A DNA stretch of 64,000 nt from Xanthocytophaga agilis (GCF_030068605.1 NZ_JASJOU010000002.1:793765-857764), one strand, 5' to 3'. Shown: positions 9,253 to 19,185, counted from the stretch's first letter. The notes: generated by a model not told the origin, from the sequence alone. Made by a program: numbers and translations.

Positions 9253-12120
9253 ATGAAAGTCCTTTTGTTATCTACCAGATTCTGGCTGGCATTAACAAGT
9301 TTGTTTATAGGAAGTGCATCTGTTGCCTATTCTCAGAATCCCTATGTGACCACTCAAGCAGGAAAAGACCGTTTCCTGCTTTCTGCATCAGGAAAATCCA
9401 CTTCTCTGCTGGTGAGTTCTCAAGACTATCCGGGTGTAATACGGGCAGCAAAAAACCTACAGGCTGATATAAAACTCGTCACACAAACCGAGCCTTCTTT
9501 CTTTACGGATAAAGTTACAAACCAAAAAACTATAGTCATTGCAGGCACACTTGGCAAAAGCCCATTGGTTGATCAGTTAGTACAATCCCATAAACTGGAT
9601 GTATCTGCACTCACAGGAAAGTGGGAAATGTTTCAGACCCAGATTATCGACAATCCATTTCCTAATGTAACGCAGGCTCTGGTTATTGTAGGTAGCGACA
9701 AAAGAGGTACCATCTACGGCATCTATGATTTGTCTGCACAGATTGGTGTTTCTCCATGGTACTGGTGGGCAGATGTGCCTGTTGCTCAAAAAAAAGAATT
9801 GTATGTCTTACCGGGAGTGCACTCAGCAGGAGAGCCCAAAGTAAAATATAGAGGTATTTTTATCAACGACGAAGCACCTGCACTATCAGGTTGGGTAAAA
9901 GAAAAATTTGGAGACTTCAATCATGCCTTCTATGAGAAAGTATTCGAACTTATCCTGCGTCAAAAAGGCAATTACCTCTGGCCTGCTATGTGGGGACATG
10001 CCTTTTATGATGATGATCCACTCAATCCTAAGCTGGCAGATGAGTATGGAGTTGTGATAGGAACTTCTCACCACGAACCATTGATGCGAGCACACGATGA
10101 ATGGAGAAGATACGGATCAGGCAAATGGAACTATCAAACCAATGACGCCAAACTAAAAGATTTCTGGAAGAGTAGCATCCAACGCATGGGAACCAATGAA
10201 AGCATTGTATCCATAGGAATGCGCGGTGATGGAGACGAACCTATGACAGAAGGAACTGCCATTGCATTACTGGAAAAAATTGTAGCCGATCAGCGACAAA
10301 TTATACAAGATGTAACGGGTAAACAACCTGCTGCAACCCCACAGCTTTGGGCCTTATACAAAGAAGTACAGGATTACTATGACAAAGGAATGCGAGTACC
10401 TGATGATGTAACCTTGCTGCTTTGTGATGATAACTGGGGCAATATCCGTAAGTTACCTAAACTAACAGACAAACCACGATCAGGCGGCTATGGTATTTAT
10501 TACCACTTTGATTATGTTGGTGGACCACGAAATTACAAATGGCTCAATACCAATCCTATTGCACGCGTATGGGAACAAATGCATCTGGCCTATCAATACA
10601 AAGCGAACCAGATATGGATTGTCAATGTGGGAGATATCAAACCAATGGAGTTTCCGATTTCATTCTTCCTGGATTATGCATGGAATCCGGATCAGTTGCC
10701 CGCAGAGCAGTTGGAACAGTATACACAAAGATGGGCAGAGAAGCAGTTCGGTTCTAAATACGCACGAGAAATCGCATCAATACTGGACAGATATACAAGA
10801 TACAATGGTCGACGCAAACCGGAACTTCTATCTCCTGCTACCTATAGTCTGACACATTACCATGAAGCAGAAAATGTAGTAACGGCCTATAATTCCCTTG
10901 CGGCTGAGGCTGAGAAAATTTACAATTCTCTTCCTACCCCATACAAAGATGCCTATTATCAGTTGGTACTGCACCCTGTAAAAGCCTGTGCGAATCTGAA
11001 TGATTTGTATGTAACTGTTGCTCAAAATCATCTGTATGCATCTCAGGGTAGAGCTATAACTAATAAGTTAGCAGATCAGGCCAAAGAGTTGTTTACCAAA
11101 GATGCCGAAATCTCGGCCTACTACAACAAAACACTGGCTGGTGGCAAATGGAGCCACATGATGGACCAAACACATATTGGTTATACGTACTGGCAGCAGC
11201 CACCCAGAGATTCTATGCCAGCTGTGAAAACAATAGAACTACCTGTTAAATCTGAAATAGGTATAGCCATAGATGGATCAGATTCATGGTGGCCTCAGGC
11301 AAAGGAAGAAGCTGTTTTACCGACCTATTCCCAAAATAGTTCTTTGGTACCTTATATAGATGTATTTAACAGAGGTCAGTCAGCCTTTATGTATAGCGTA
11401 AGCTCGCCTGTGTCCTGGTTATCCTTTTCATCTGCTAAAGGAACAATAACGGATCAACAACGAATAAACCTACAAGTCAATTGGTCCAAAGTACCAGCAG
11501 GGCTACAACGAATTCCTATCACCGTCACAGGTCCTGCTAATAGCAAAGTTGTTGTGCAAGCTGTAATTGATAATACTCCTAAGGTTGGCAAAGGTTTTTC
11601 AGATAGTAATGGGTATATTTCTATAGAGGCAGAACATTACAGCAAAGCAGTAGGCACTGATATTACCTGGAAAAAAATTCCAACTCTTGGACGTACCTTA
11701 TCAGGAGTCACTCCATTTCCGGTTACAGCTTCCAGTCAGTCGCCAGAAGCAAATAGCCCTCATTTGGAGTATACGGTACAAACAAAGTCAGCTGGAGAAG
11801 TAAAAATACACGCCTATCTGTCTCCGACCTTAAACTTTACTGCTGGTCAGGGACTTCGCTATGCCATCTCAATAGATGATGAAACACCACAAATACTAAA
11901 CATACATATGGGTGAAACCAATCATAAATGGGAACAATGGGTAGCTAACAATATTAACATTCAGGTTTCTAGCCATCAACTCACGAAACCTGGCGAACAT
12001 GTGATCAAATTCTGGATGGTAGACCCAGGCATAGTATTGCAAAAGCTGGTTGTCGATACAGGAGGGTTACAATCCAGTTACCTAGGCCCTCCCGAAAGCT
12101 CACTACCTCTCAAATTTTAG
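9253..12120 (+). CDS. GH115 xylan alpha-1,2-glucuronidase
   Basis: A 955-aa secreted protein; ATG 9253 gives signal peptide LLSTRFWLALTSLFIGSASV. GH115 features include GTIYGIYDLSAQIGVSPWYW near residue 150, KYRGIFINDEAPALSGW, WPAMWGHAFYDDDP, GTSHHEPLMRAHDEW, IGMRGDGDEPM and LLCDDNWGN, followed by helices and a C-terminal beta-sandwich with IEAEHYSKA. GH115 removes 4-O-methyl-glucuronic or glucuronic acid from xylan main and side chains. It follows GH10 by 58 nt, so the two are probably co-transcribed. The released uronate would feed the UxuA/SDR pair encoded on the opposite arm. Confidence 0.95.
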   Translation: MKVLLLSTRFWLALTSLFIGSASVAYSQNPYVTTQAGKDRFLLSASGKSTSLLVSSQDYPGVIRAAKNLQADIKLVTQTEPSFFTDKVTNQKTIVIAGTLGKSPLVDQLVQSHKLDVSALTGKWEMFQTQIIDNPFPNVTQALVIVGSDKRGTIYGIYDLSAQIGVSPWYWWADVPVAQKKELYVLPGVHSAGEPKVKYRGIFINDEAPALSGWVKEKFGDFNHAFYEKVFELILRQKGNYLWPAMWGHAFYDDDPLNPKLADEYGVVIGTSHHEPLMRAHDEWRRYGSGKWNYQTNDAKLKDFWKSSIQRMGTNESIVSIGMRGDGDEPMTEGTAIALLEKIVADQRQIIQDVTGKQPAATPQLWALYKEVQDYYDKGMRVPDDVTLLLCDDNWGNIRKLPKLTDKPRSGGYGIYYHFDYVGGPRNYKWLNTNPIARVWEQMHLAYQYKANQIWIVNVGDIKPMEFPISFFLDYAWNPDQLPAEQLEQYTQRWAEKQFGSKYAREIASILDRYTRYNGRRKPELLSPATYSLTHYHEAENVVTAYNSLAAEAEKIYNSLPTPYKDAYYQLVLHPVKACANLNDLYVTVAQNHLYASQGRAITNKLADQAKELFTKDAEISAYYNKTLAGGKWSHMMDQTHIGYTYWQQPPRDSMPAVKTIELPVKSEIGIAIDGSDSWWPQAKEEAVLPTYSQNSSLVPYIDVFNRGQSAFMYSVSSPVSWLSFSSAKGTITDQQRINLQVNWSKVPAGLQRIPITVTGPANSKVVVQAVIDNTPKVGKGFSDSNGYISIEAEHYSKAVGTDITWKKIPTLGRTLSGVTPFPVTASSQSPEANSPHLEYTVQTKSAGEVKIHAYLSPTLNFTAGQGLRYAISIDDETPQILNIHMGETNHKWEQWVANNINIQVSSHQLTKPGEHVIKFWMVDPGIVLQKLVVDTGGLQSSYLGPPESSLPLKF

Positions 12121-12352
12121 AGAAAGTAAGAAAAAAAAGCCACAAAGAGAATAGTGATAACTTCAATCGTGTGTGGCCGTGTAGGTACGTAGGGAATCTT
12201 TTCCCGCGAGGTTGGCCTCTGGCCTTGTGGGCAGGAGGATCGGAGAAAAGTGCCCTTTTTTGCTCACGCACAAATCTGGCTCACCAAATTCTCATTTGGT
12301 GCCCTGTTTTTTGGGCAAGCAAAAAATGAAGGAGCTACAAGAAGAGTAATGT
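12121..12352 (-). repeat. Family-1 dispersed intergenic repeat, copy C (inverted orientation)
   Basis: Bases 12249-12335 (87 nt) are identical in reverse complement to 48093-48179, and the left part (CTTCAATCGTGTGTGG near 12163) matches 59110-59130. No credible gene is present. Each copy carries a central hairpin with the 8-bp stem CACCAAAT/ATTTGGTG. The terminal inverted repeat seen in copies A and B is not recognisable here. The rest, to 12466, holds nothing else I recognise. Confidence 0.85.
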
Positions 12353-12466
12353 AAGGGACTATAAACAAATTCAGGTAAGAGATTTGTCAAAAGAAACCAG
12401 CACTACACTATTTTAAAAAGTATAGTTGTTGGTTATAAGACCCCCTTCCAAAGTTTAACGTATATA

Positions 12467-14308
12467 TTAATTCTTCGTTAGATCTTTATTTGCAGAATCT
12501 TTGGGTTCAGGAGCTGCTTTCTTGGAAGAATCTTTATCTGTAGAGTCCTTGTCTACCGAATCTTTCTTCTCTTTCACAGTTGGACGAGATCCCTTTTTCT
12601 GCAATGACTTTGCCTTCTTCCTAATCTCTTTTACCTTATTTATATTCACTGTTGTAATGGATGAGAATAAACCTGACTTGAGAGATTGCCACAGGTAAGT
12701 TACAAAGCTGTCATCTCTTTCTCGCTGGTAAAAAATAGTTCCTACTCTGGCAGGCTTCTCTTCTTTCGAAGTATTATCTGCCTTGATAGCAATATTTCCC
12801 AACAGAGTCAGTAATTGATGTGTTTTGTGCTTTTCCGGGTCAATTACTTCTATTTTCAGATCTCTGTACAATGCCTTGACAGAACCTCTTGCGATACCAC
12901 GACGAATATGAGAGGAAAAGGTGACCTCATTCACCAATCCATCTGTCAACCGGATGTTTTCATTTGGAAAACTAATCAGATTAAAGGCAGTAGCACTCAT
13001 TCGGTCCAGATGTCCACGATAAGCACAATTAAATTGTTTGGAGAGCAGATTCATACTAACATTCAGTGTCAGTAATCCCCCTTGCATCAGCATCGTTGTT
13101 GCATGAATCTTTACTGGATTCCGGTCTGTCATCCGTTTGGGATCATTGCTCAGATTGGTAATCCGGATATTCGATTTTTCGAACATTACCTTTCCTGGTT
13201 TGGGTGCGTTTAATACTTGTTCAGCGTAGGTGATGGAAGCACCTGAAATAAACGTTGAATCAATCTGTACCTGAAAATTAATATTACGTATAGCTTCATT
13301 AGGCATTAAAGGATGATGATTTGGTTTAGGAGGCATTCGTTTATCTCGGTATATATTCACTACCGGATTATTAATCCGAACACTTTGTGCAATTAACTTT
13401 TTATCCAGGGCCTGTCTCAACTCTACGCCTTTGCATTCTATTTTAGGTACAGTAATGATAAATCGGTCATTCTGCACTTTCTTACGCCGAACAAATTCTT
13501 TGTCAGATACTGTAGGTTGCAACTTCATATTCTCAATAGCCAGTGAGTGGTCTTCTTTTAAGTCTACCTTCTCTACTTTCAACGCATACAGATTATCAGC
13601 ACCTACAAACTGGTAATTTTCCAGCGAAGCTTCTATTTTATCAAGAAATGGAAAAGATCGTTGTTGCTTTGTGGCGGAATCAAGACGTATATTGTGTAGT
13701 GCAATGCGAATGTGTTCAGCTGATTGTGTTGATTTTCCTTTAGATGCTACCACTGTATGTTTCAGTTTGCCATCCTTTACGATAATCTCGTCAATCTGGA
13801 TCTCATTTTTCAGTCCATTTAGCAAATCTTCCACTGATTTTTTCTGTTCTGTAGAATCTACCTGCTTTATATCATCTGGTTTTGTTTGTGTAATTGTAAT
13901 ATCCGGTGAATTAATATAGATGCCTTTAAGCTCAATCTTCTTATCGGCCAGATATGTCCTCCACTTCACGTTATGCAACTGCACAGCGTTTGCCTCTATA
14001 CCTATACGTGTACTCTTCCTGGAACTATCACCCTTAGCATAGGCAGCGAGTTTTCCAGGTTGCAGACTTACATTATGAAAAACAATGTTGCTTGTAATAA
14101 AGTTAATACTTATCCAGTTGATCTTAAGCTTATACCGACCTTTGGTTGCTTCAGAGACTTGTGCTTCCAGCTTCTTACGGATAGTAGGTGCTAATCCCAC
14201 ATTAAGCCATATAAAAATTCCCACAATCACAACGGCAATAATGCCGCCTACCCATTTCAGAACTTTTCCGGTTCGGCTGGATGAAAATCTTACCAAAGAC
14301 GTTTTCAT
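12467..14308 (-). CDS. AsmA-like single-pass membrane protein, function unknown
   Basis: A 613-aa protein with a short basic N-terminus, one membrane segment (VGGIIAVVIVGIFIWLNVGL, about residues 20-39), and a long beta-rich region starting TIRKKLEAQVSEATKGRYKLKINWISINF. This architecture resembles AsmA/DUF748-type proteins, which carry a chorein-like N-terminus and span the periplasm. The C-terminal 50 residues are a low-complexity Lys/Asp/Ser tail with repeated KDS units, probably disordered. AsmA-like proteins have been linked to phospholipid transport and outer membrane homeostasis; that role is inference here. It stands alone, flanked by repeat elements on both sides. Confidence 0.7.
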   Translation of the reverse strand: MKTSLVRFSSSRTGKVLKWVGGIIAVVIVGIFIWLNVGLAPTIRKKLEAQVSEATKGRYKLKINWISINFITSNIVFHNVSLQPGKLAAYAKGDSSRKSTRIGIEANAVQLHNVKWRTYLADKKIELKGIYINSPDITITQTKPDDIKQVDSTEQKKSVEDLLNGLKNEIQIDEIIVKDGKLKHTVVASKGKSTQSAEHIRIALHNIRLDSATKQQRSFPFLDKIEASLENYQFVGADNLYALKVEKVDLKEDHSLAIENMKLQPTVSDKEFVRRKKVQNDRFIITVPKIECKGVELRQALDKKLIAQSVRINNPVVNIYRDKRMPPKPNHHPLMPNEAIRNINFQVQIDSTFISGASITYAEQVLNAPKPGKVMFEKSNIRITNLSNDPKRMTDRNPVKIHATTMLMQGGLLTLNVSMNLLSKQFNCAYRGHLDRMSATAFNLISFPNENIRLTDGLVNEVTFSSHIRRGIARGSVKALYRDLKIEVIDPEKHKTHQLLTLLGNIAIKADNTSKEEKPARVGTIFYQRERDDSFVTYLWQSLKSGLFSSITTVNINKVKEIRKKAKSLQKKGSRPTVKEKKDSVDKDSTDKDSSKKAAPEPKDSANKDLTKN

Positions 14309-14508
14309 AAGGTGTGTCTATAACAGATGAATAGTGTATAAGTTATCTCGCCAAGCATTACTTTATAATAAGGAGGGATGGACTGTAGATTAACTATAAA
14401 AAACTATTCCCCACCTTTGCAATACCTAAGCTAAAGTTTATCCAATAACTGAGTTACCAAAAATTTCCAGAAAATAACACCTTTTTTTGTCCTCCTGACC
14501 ACCCTTTC

Positions 14509-14624
14509 CTGTCCTTCTGAAAGAAACTTTTGACAAATAGAGTTGTGTTTACTTTCTGAGAGAAAAAACACACTCCACTCGGAAAGGCCGCCGGTCTTGC
14601 CACAAGATCCTTACAGGAGGACAG
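14509..14624 (+). repeat. Family-2 dispersed repeat, copy 1
   Basis: Ends are imperfect inverted repeats: CTGTCCTTCTG at 14509-14519 and CAGGAGGACAG at 14614-14624. Bases 14509-14542 (34 nt) are identical in reverse complement to 39874-39907. The middle shares CTTGCCACAAGAT and AAAGGCCG blocks with copy 2. The remainder of the 14309-14924 gap holds a short family-1 fragment near 14770-14825 (GCAAACAAAAAATGAAG) and the terminator of the downstream minus-strand gene. Confidence 0.8.
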
Positions 14625-14838
14625 GAAGGGGGAGATATTCCTTTCAGGTAGCTATCCTTTCAGAAGGGTATAAGAAGTGGTTTTCTTTATTCACAGGCCA
14701 CATTTCCGGAGAATTCATAGAACAAAAGAATAATTCGCCTTTGGTCATATGAATAGGCATTGTTGGATGTGTTCTATTTTCGGCAAACAAAAAATGAAGA
14801 AGCAGAAAAAAGAGGAACAAAAACGTCAAAAACGAAAC

Positions 14839-14879
14839 TAAAAACCAACGCCTACACTCTTTCAAAATGTAGACGTTGG
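14839..14879 (-). terminator. Rho-independent terminator of the M28 peptidase gene
   Basis: Arms CCAACGCCTACA (14845-14856) and TGTAGACGTTGG (14868-14879) pair with one mismatch. On the minus strand the stem is followed by a T-run (GGTTTTTAG). It lies about 45 nt past the stop at 14925. Confidence 0.75.
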
Positions 14880-14924
14880 CTGTAAGATTCATATCCAAAA
14901 GATCAGTCTTTCATTCCATCTAGC

Positions 14925-16220
14925 TTACGGATATTGTTTAATAAAATCTGTAAGCAACCCAAACGTTTCCGGAAACTTAGCCAAAGGCAATGTTTCTGCT
15001 CGATCATAAATATCATGGTAAAACTTGGGATTACCCAGTGTATAGAAAAAACAGGCCTTTACACCCTTGCGTGCAAAGAAAAAATGATCAGAGTTGGGAG
15101 CATTATCCCGCTTCTGTAATTTGGTAAAGTAATGCTTCTCTTCATTGATCTTATTGAACAAGCCGAACTCTTGTTCCAGACGTAATCCGTTTACCATCAT
15201 AATCCCCTCATCTCCAGCTCCCATCAGATCCAGGTTAATCAGAAAATGAATCTGATTCAGGGGAAATAAGGGATGGTCTGTATAATACTTAGAACCTAAC
15301 AGACCCGCTTCTTCTGCTGCAAAGGCAATAAAAGCAATGGAGTATTCAGGCTGATTTTCAGGCTTTGCATAATACTGAGCCAGTTCCAGCAAAAGTGTTA
15401 CACCCGATGCATTATCGTTGGCTCCCGGAAAGTAGACATCTTTGCCCAACTGCCCTAAGTGATCATAGTGAGCCGTGATCACAACAAATTCTTCCGGATG
15501 GGCTTTCCCTTCCACAAAACCAACCACATTCTGCGTCTGATAATTCTTAATAAGCTTCGCGTCTACTCTAAACTTGATTTTCTGAGCAGCCGTATCCCAG
15601 TCTTTACGAACTATCTCAAAAGTGGGATGACTCAAAGCGGCAGTTGATACAGTGGCAGTCAGCTTTTCTTTCTGCAGTTCAATCAAAGCTTTAGCTGTAT
15701 GCAGCTTCTCCAATAGATCCGGATTATCTGTAAACTTTCCATAATCAGCAGAAAGGTAAACGATAGCCTTACGTGACAGATTTTGTTTGAGAAAGGCGGA
15801 CTGAACTATAGTATCCGTAAATAAACGAGGAGGTAATTGCATGATCCGGGCACTTCCCTTTCCTTTTTGGGAAATAGGATTTACCAGAAAGTCTTTTCCG
15901 GGTGCAAGATCTGTCTTATTGATCTTCAATGACACCTTTCCTGGATAGGTATTCACATCCAGTGTAAAGGGCTGAAAGTAAGAGTTTCCAAATGGCTTTA
16001 ATCCCATATCTGAAAACCGGCTTTTCAGAAAATCAGCAGCAATCCGATCCCCTTGATTCACATATCCTCGTCCGTGAAATTCAGGAGAGGTAAGCGTTTT
16101 CAAAGTAGCCCGGGCGCGGGTCATATCCTGCCCTGCTGCTGTGAGGGCAATAAAAAGAAACAGCCCTGTTATCGAGGGCCGTTTCTGAAGCAATAGGTTC
16201 TTTAGAGCAAAAAGCTGCAT
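14925..16220 (-). CDS. M28-family zinc metallopeptidase, secreted
   Basis: A 431-aa protein with a signal peptide (SITGLFLFIALTAAGQ). The C-terminal half is an M28 aminopeptidase domain with all expected zinc ligands: H251 and D253 in TAHYDHLG, D269 in GANDNASG, E303/E304 in AAEEAG, D331 in NLDLMG, and H402 in YHDIYDRAET. The N-terminal half is typical of Bacteroidota M28 exopeptidases. It probably acts in the periplasm or at the surface, trimming N-terminal residues from peptides; substrate preference cannot be read. It starts 34 nt after the gcvH stop and may be co-transcribed with it, although the functions look unrelated. Confidence 0.93.
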   Translation of the reverse strand: MQLFALKNLLLQKRPSITGLFLFIALTAAGQDMTRARATLKTLTSPEFHGRGYVNQGDRIAADFLKSRFSDMGLKPFGNSYFQPFTLDVNTYPGKVSLKINKTDLAPGKDFLVNPISQKGKGSARIMQLPPRLFTDTIVQSAFLKQNLSRKAIVYLSADYGKFTDNPDLLEKLHTAKALIELQKEKLTATVSTAALSHPTFEIVRKDWDTAAQKIKFRVDAKLIKNYQTQNVVGFVEGKAHPEEFVVITAHYDHLGQLGKDVYFPGANDNASGVTLLLELAQYYAKPENQPEYSIAFIAFAAEEAGLLGSKYYTDHPLFPLNQIHFLINLDLMGAGDEGIMMVNGLRLEQEFGLFNKINEEKHYFTKLQKRDNAPNSDHFFFARKGVKACFFYTLGNPKFYHDIYDRAETLPLAKFPETFGLLTDFIKQYP

Positions 16221-16254
16221 GGTTCATTGAAATAAACAACCAAAGAAACAGATA

Positions 16255-16632
16255 TTAACCTACCAATGCACTGTATGCATCTGCAGACAGAAGTCCATCC
16301 AGTTGGGATGCCTCAGAAATAGAGATCTTCACCATCCATCCTTTTCCATAAGGATCAGAATTTACCAACTCAGGCGCAGTGTTCAGATCTGCGTTAAACT
16401 CCAGTACAGTACCAGACACCGGAAGATACAGATCAGATACAGTTTTTACAGCCTCTACAGTACCAAATATCTCATCTTTAGCTACTTCCTGTCCTACTGT
16501 ATTGATATCTACATAGACAATGTCGCCAAGCTCACGCTGTGCAAATTCTGTAATTCCTACATAGGCAACATCGCCTTCAATGCGTATCCATTCGTGTTCT
16601 TTGGTGTACTTCAATTCACTTGGAAAGTTCAT
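16255..16632 (-). CDS. gcvH: Glycine cleavage system H protein
   Basis: A 125-aa protein covering the full GcvH fold: [20 protein letters not shown] at the N-terminus, [13 protein letters not shown], and the lipoyl-attachment segment [11 protein letters not shown] with the modified Lys at position 63. It carries the lipoyl arm that shuttles the aminomethyl group between the P, T and L proteins in glycine breakdown. No gcvP or gcvT is in the window. The 311-nt gap to the divergent ABC gene (16633-16943) is AT-rich with no gene or clear structured element; it probably holds promoters for both sides. Confidence 0.97.
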   Translation of the reverse strand: MNFPSELKYTKEHEWIRIEGDVAYVGITEFAQRELGDIVYVDINTVGQEVAKDEIFGTVEAVKTVSDLYLPVSGTVLEFNADLNTAPELVNSDPYGKGWMVKISISEASQLDGLLSADAYSALVG

Positions 16633-16943
16633 AAATAAGGTTCAAGGTTAAAAGTTAAAATAGAAATGTGAGGAAATCGTATCGGATTTCAAACAGACGG
16701 TTTGATAAAAATTTATAGTTATGTCCGAAAGTCCAATATCTTCTACATAAATTTACACAACAAGATAAAACCTTATACGTTGTGACATAAGCCGGATTAC
16801 CTTTCGGGTAGTTTTTCTGTATTAATGATATCTGCTTTTGTGGCGGTAAAGATAAACAGAAAAACAAAACAACAGAACGTTTAAGTAAGTTTGGTTGTTA
16901 ATGACAACTTCTAGCCAAGGTAAAATTTAACTTAAAGATCAAA

Positions 16944-19160
16944 ATGGACAAAAGAAAAATCACAAAACTATTACAAAAAATCGCAGAGCTGTCGGGGCAA
17001 AAAGTCACGCCCATGCAACTTAGCGGAAACGATCATCAGCTTGATAGAGAATATACAATTAAAGACATTCATAAATTTATTGATGAGCTCACCTATAAAG
17101 GACAAAAAGCAGGCCTTACATTCTTACAAAATCATTTACGCCCTGAAGAAGTAGCCTCTTTTTTAGAAAATATAACCTTTCCTGTTATCTTTTTCCAACA
17201 GGTTAGTCCTGACAAAATAGAACCATTGCTTATCTATAGAGATAAAAATGATGATCTGGTTGGAGAATATCCCGATTCGGAAACTGTATTTAAAGAATCT
17301 CAGATACGTGATCTAAGCCGGCAATTCCTGACTCAACAACAGGCAACGGATCCCCGACAAAATGGACACGTCATCTTTGTAACTTCATTTCCGGTTCACT
17401 ATCTCGCCGACCAGCCAACAGGAGATGAAAATAAAGAAACTATTGCACCTCCTACTCCACTCAAAAGGCTACTCAACTTATTAGGCTCCGAACGAAAAGA
17501 TATCTCCTATATATATGTCTATGCTATTGTAGTAGGTCTGATTAGTCTGGTGCTTCCTTTAGGGATTCAGGCAATGATCCGACTTATATCCGGTGGGATG
17601 ATCTTTAGTTCAGTAGTTGTAATTATTACTGTTGTTATCATTGGATTATTGGCATCTGGAGGCTTACAGATCATGCAAATCTCCCTGGTTGAGATCTTGC
17701 AGCAACGTATTTTTGCCAAAGCTGCATTCGAATTTACATACCGTGTTCCCAAAATCCGGTTGGATGCTTTATCCAAATATTATCCTCCGGAATTAATGAA
17801 CCGTTTCTTTGATGTGATCAATGTGCAGAAGTCTTTACCCAAGCTATTGGTGGATCTGACAGGAGCGGTACTTCAGATTTTGTTTGGATTAATCCTGTTG
17901 TCTTTCTACCATCCTTTCTTCCTTGCATTCAGCGTATTACTGGTAGGTATCATTGCCTTAATCTTTAAAATAACAGGCCCAAATGGTTTGAAAACCAGCC
18001 TGACTGAATCAAAATATAAATATAAGATTGTATACTGGCTTGAAGAGATTGCCCGCACTGTCAACAGTTTCCGTCTGGCAGGCGATACTAATCTGCATAT
18101 GCAAAAGATGGACGACTATGTAAGTAACTATCTTTACTATCGGAAAAGTCATTTCAGTGTGTTACGTACCCAATTAATCTATATTGTTATTTTTAAGGTA
18201 CTGATCATTGGTGGTTTACTTATTCTGGGAACCCTGCTGGTGGTAGACCGCCAGATTACACTGGGTCAGTTTGTAGCCTCTGAGATTGTAATAGTACTGG
18301 TAGTGGCTGCGGTAGAAAAGATTATTGTCAACATGGACACTGTCTATGATTTGCTTACAGCTGTAGAGAAAATAGGTACAGTAACCGATATGCCACTGGA
18401 AAATGAAAGAGGAGCACCCCTTGAATTAAATACAAACAGCCAGGGCATGGAAGTAGCCATCAAAGATCTCCGGTATCAGTATGCAATGGGCGACAAAGCA
18501 TTGGAAGGTGTTAGCTTCACGATCAAAGCTGGTGAAAAAGTAGCGATTGCAGGGATGCATGCAGCAGGCAAACACACATTAGCTAAGTTACTGGCAGGTG
18601 TTATGACTGATTACACAGGTAGCATTACCTACAATCAGATTTCCTTGCGGGATATTCATCCGAGTTCCCTGCGACCTATTGTATCCAACTATTTGTTTGA
18701 AGATGCAGTTTTTTCTGGTTCTATTCTTGAGAATGTAGCAATGAATCGTCCAGGTATCAGCTATGAAGATGTCCGCTGGGCACTGACTAATGTCGGTCTG
18801 CAACATTATATGAACAAATTACCGGAAGGTCTCTATACGCATATTGGTGCAGATGGACAACATCCTTCAGAAGGGGTTACACATAAAATACTCTTTGCCA
18901 GAGCCATTGTTTCCAAACCCAAACTACTGGTAGTAAAGGATACTCTACCTGAAATGTGTCGTACAGACCGTACTCAACTGATTCAGTTTATGACCAGTCG
19001 CGAAATGCCATGGACGCTGGTTGTAGTAAGTAATGATGCTATGCTGCTGTCACAATGTGATAAGGTTCTTGTTTTTGATGACGGGCATCTGGTTACCCAG
19101 GGTTCGTATCAGCAAGTGAAGGATCATCCTGTATTGCGGGAAGCCATTTTGCAGGATTAA
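16944..19160 (+). CDS. ABC exporter-like protein with degenerate ATPase domain
   Basis: A 738-aa protein built like a type I secretion ABC exporter. Residues 1-155 form a soluble domain that may be a degenerate C39-like domain without a catalytic Cys. About six membrane segments lie between 190 and 462, then a nucleotide-binding domain (about 500-738). That domain has lost its key motifs: Walker A is GMHAAGKHT (H544 where Ser/Thr is needed), the signature is HPSEGV instead of LSGGQ, Walker B is LLVVKDTL instead of LLLLDEPT, and the switch His is Asn in VVSND (697). SGSILENVAM and the overall fold remain, and the frame is intact. HlyD and TolC homologues follow, so it is probably the inner membrane part of a tripartite exporter with weak or no ATPase activity. 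Confidence 0.88.
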   Translation: MDKRKITKLLQKIAELSGQKVTPMQLSGNDHQLDREYTIKDIHKFIDELTYKGQKAGLTFLQNHLRPEEVASFLENITFPVIFFQQVSPDKIEPLLIYRDKNDDLVGEYPDSETVFKESQIRDLSRQFLTQQQATDPRQNGHVIFVTSFPVHYLADQPTGDENKETIAPPTPLKRLLNLLGSERKDISYIYVYAIVVGLISLVLPLGIQAMIRLISGGMIFSSVVVIITVVIIGLLASGGLQIMQISLVEILQQRIFAKAAFEFTYRVPKIRLDALSKYYPPELMNRFFDVINVQKSLPKLLVDLTGAVLQILFGLILLSFYHPFFLAFSVLLVGIIALIFKITGPNGLKTSLTESKYKYKIVYWLEEIARTVNSFRLAGDTNLHMQKMDDYVSNYLYYRKSHFSVLRTQLIYIVIFKVLIIGGLLILGTLLVVDRQITLGQFVASEIVIVLVVAAVEKIIVNMDTVYDLLTAVEKIGTVTDMPLENERGAPLELNTNSQGMEVAIKDLRYQYAMGDKALEGVSFTIKAGEKVAIAGMHAAGKHTLAKLLAGVMTDYTGSITYNQISLRDIHPSSLRPIVSNYLFEDAVFSGSILENVAMNRPGISYEDVRWALTNVGLQHYMNKLPEGLYTHIGADGQHPSEGVTHKILFARAIVSKPKLLVVKDTLPEMCRTDRTQLIQFMTSREMPWTLVVVSNDAMLLSQCDKVLVFDDGHLVTQGSYQQVKDHPVLREAILQD

Positions 19161-19185
19161 GTCCAGTTTTGTTCTCACGCAATCT

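Noticed and set aside
14543..14752. 69-aa open frame between the AsmA-like and M28 genes
   Set aside because: It lies across repeat family 2, has no start signal and no protein-like features.
14644..14898. 84-aa minus-strand frame with a hydrophobic stretch
   Set aside because: It reads through repeat scraps and the M28 terminator; similar hydrophobic frames arise in other copies of the family-1 repeat.
16655..16867. 70-aa minus-strand frame upstream of gcvH
   Set aside because: AT-rich intergenic region, no family-like features, and it would sit in the likely promoter region.
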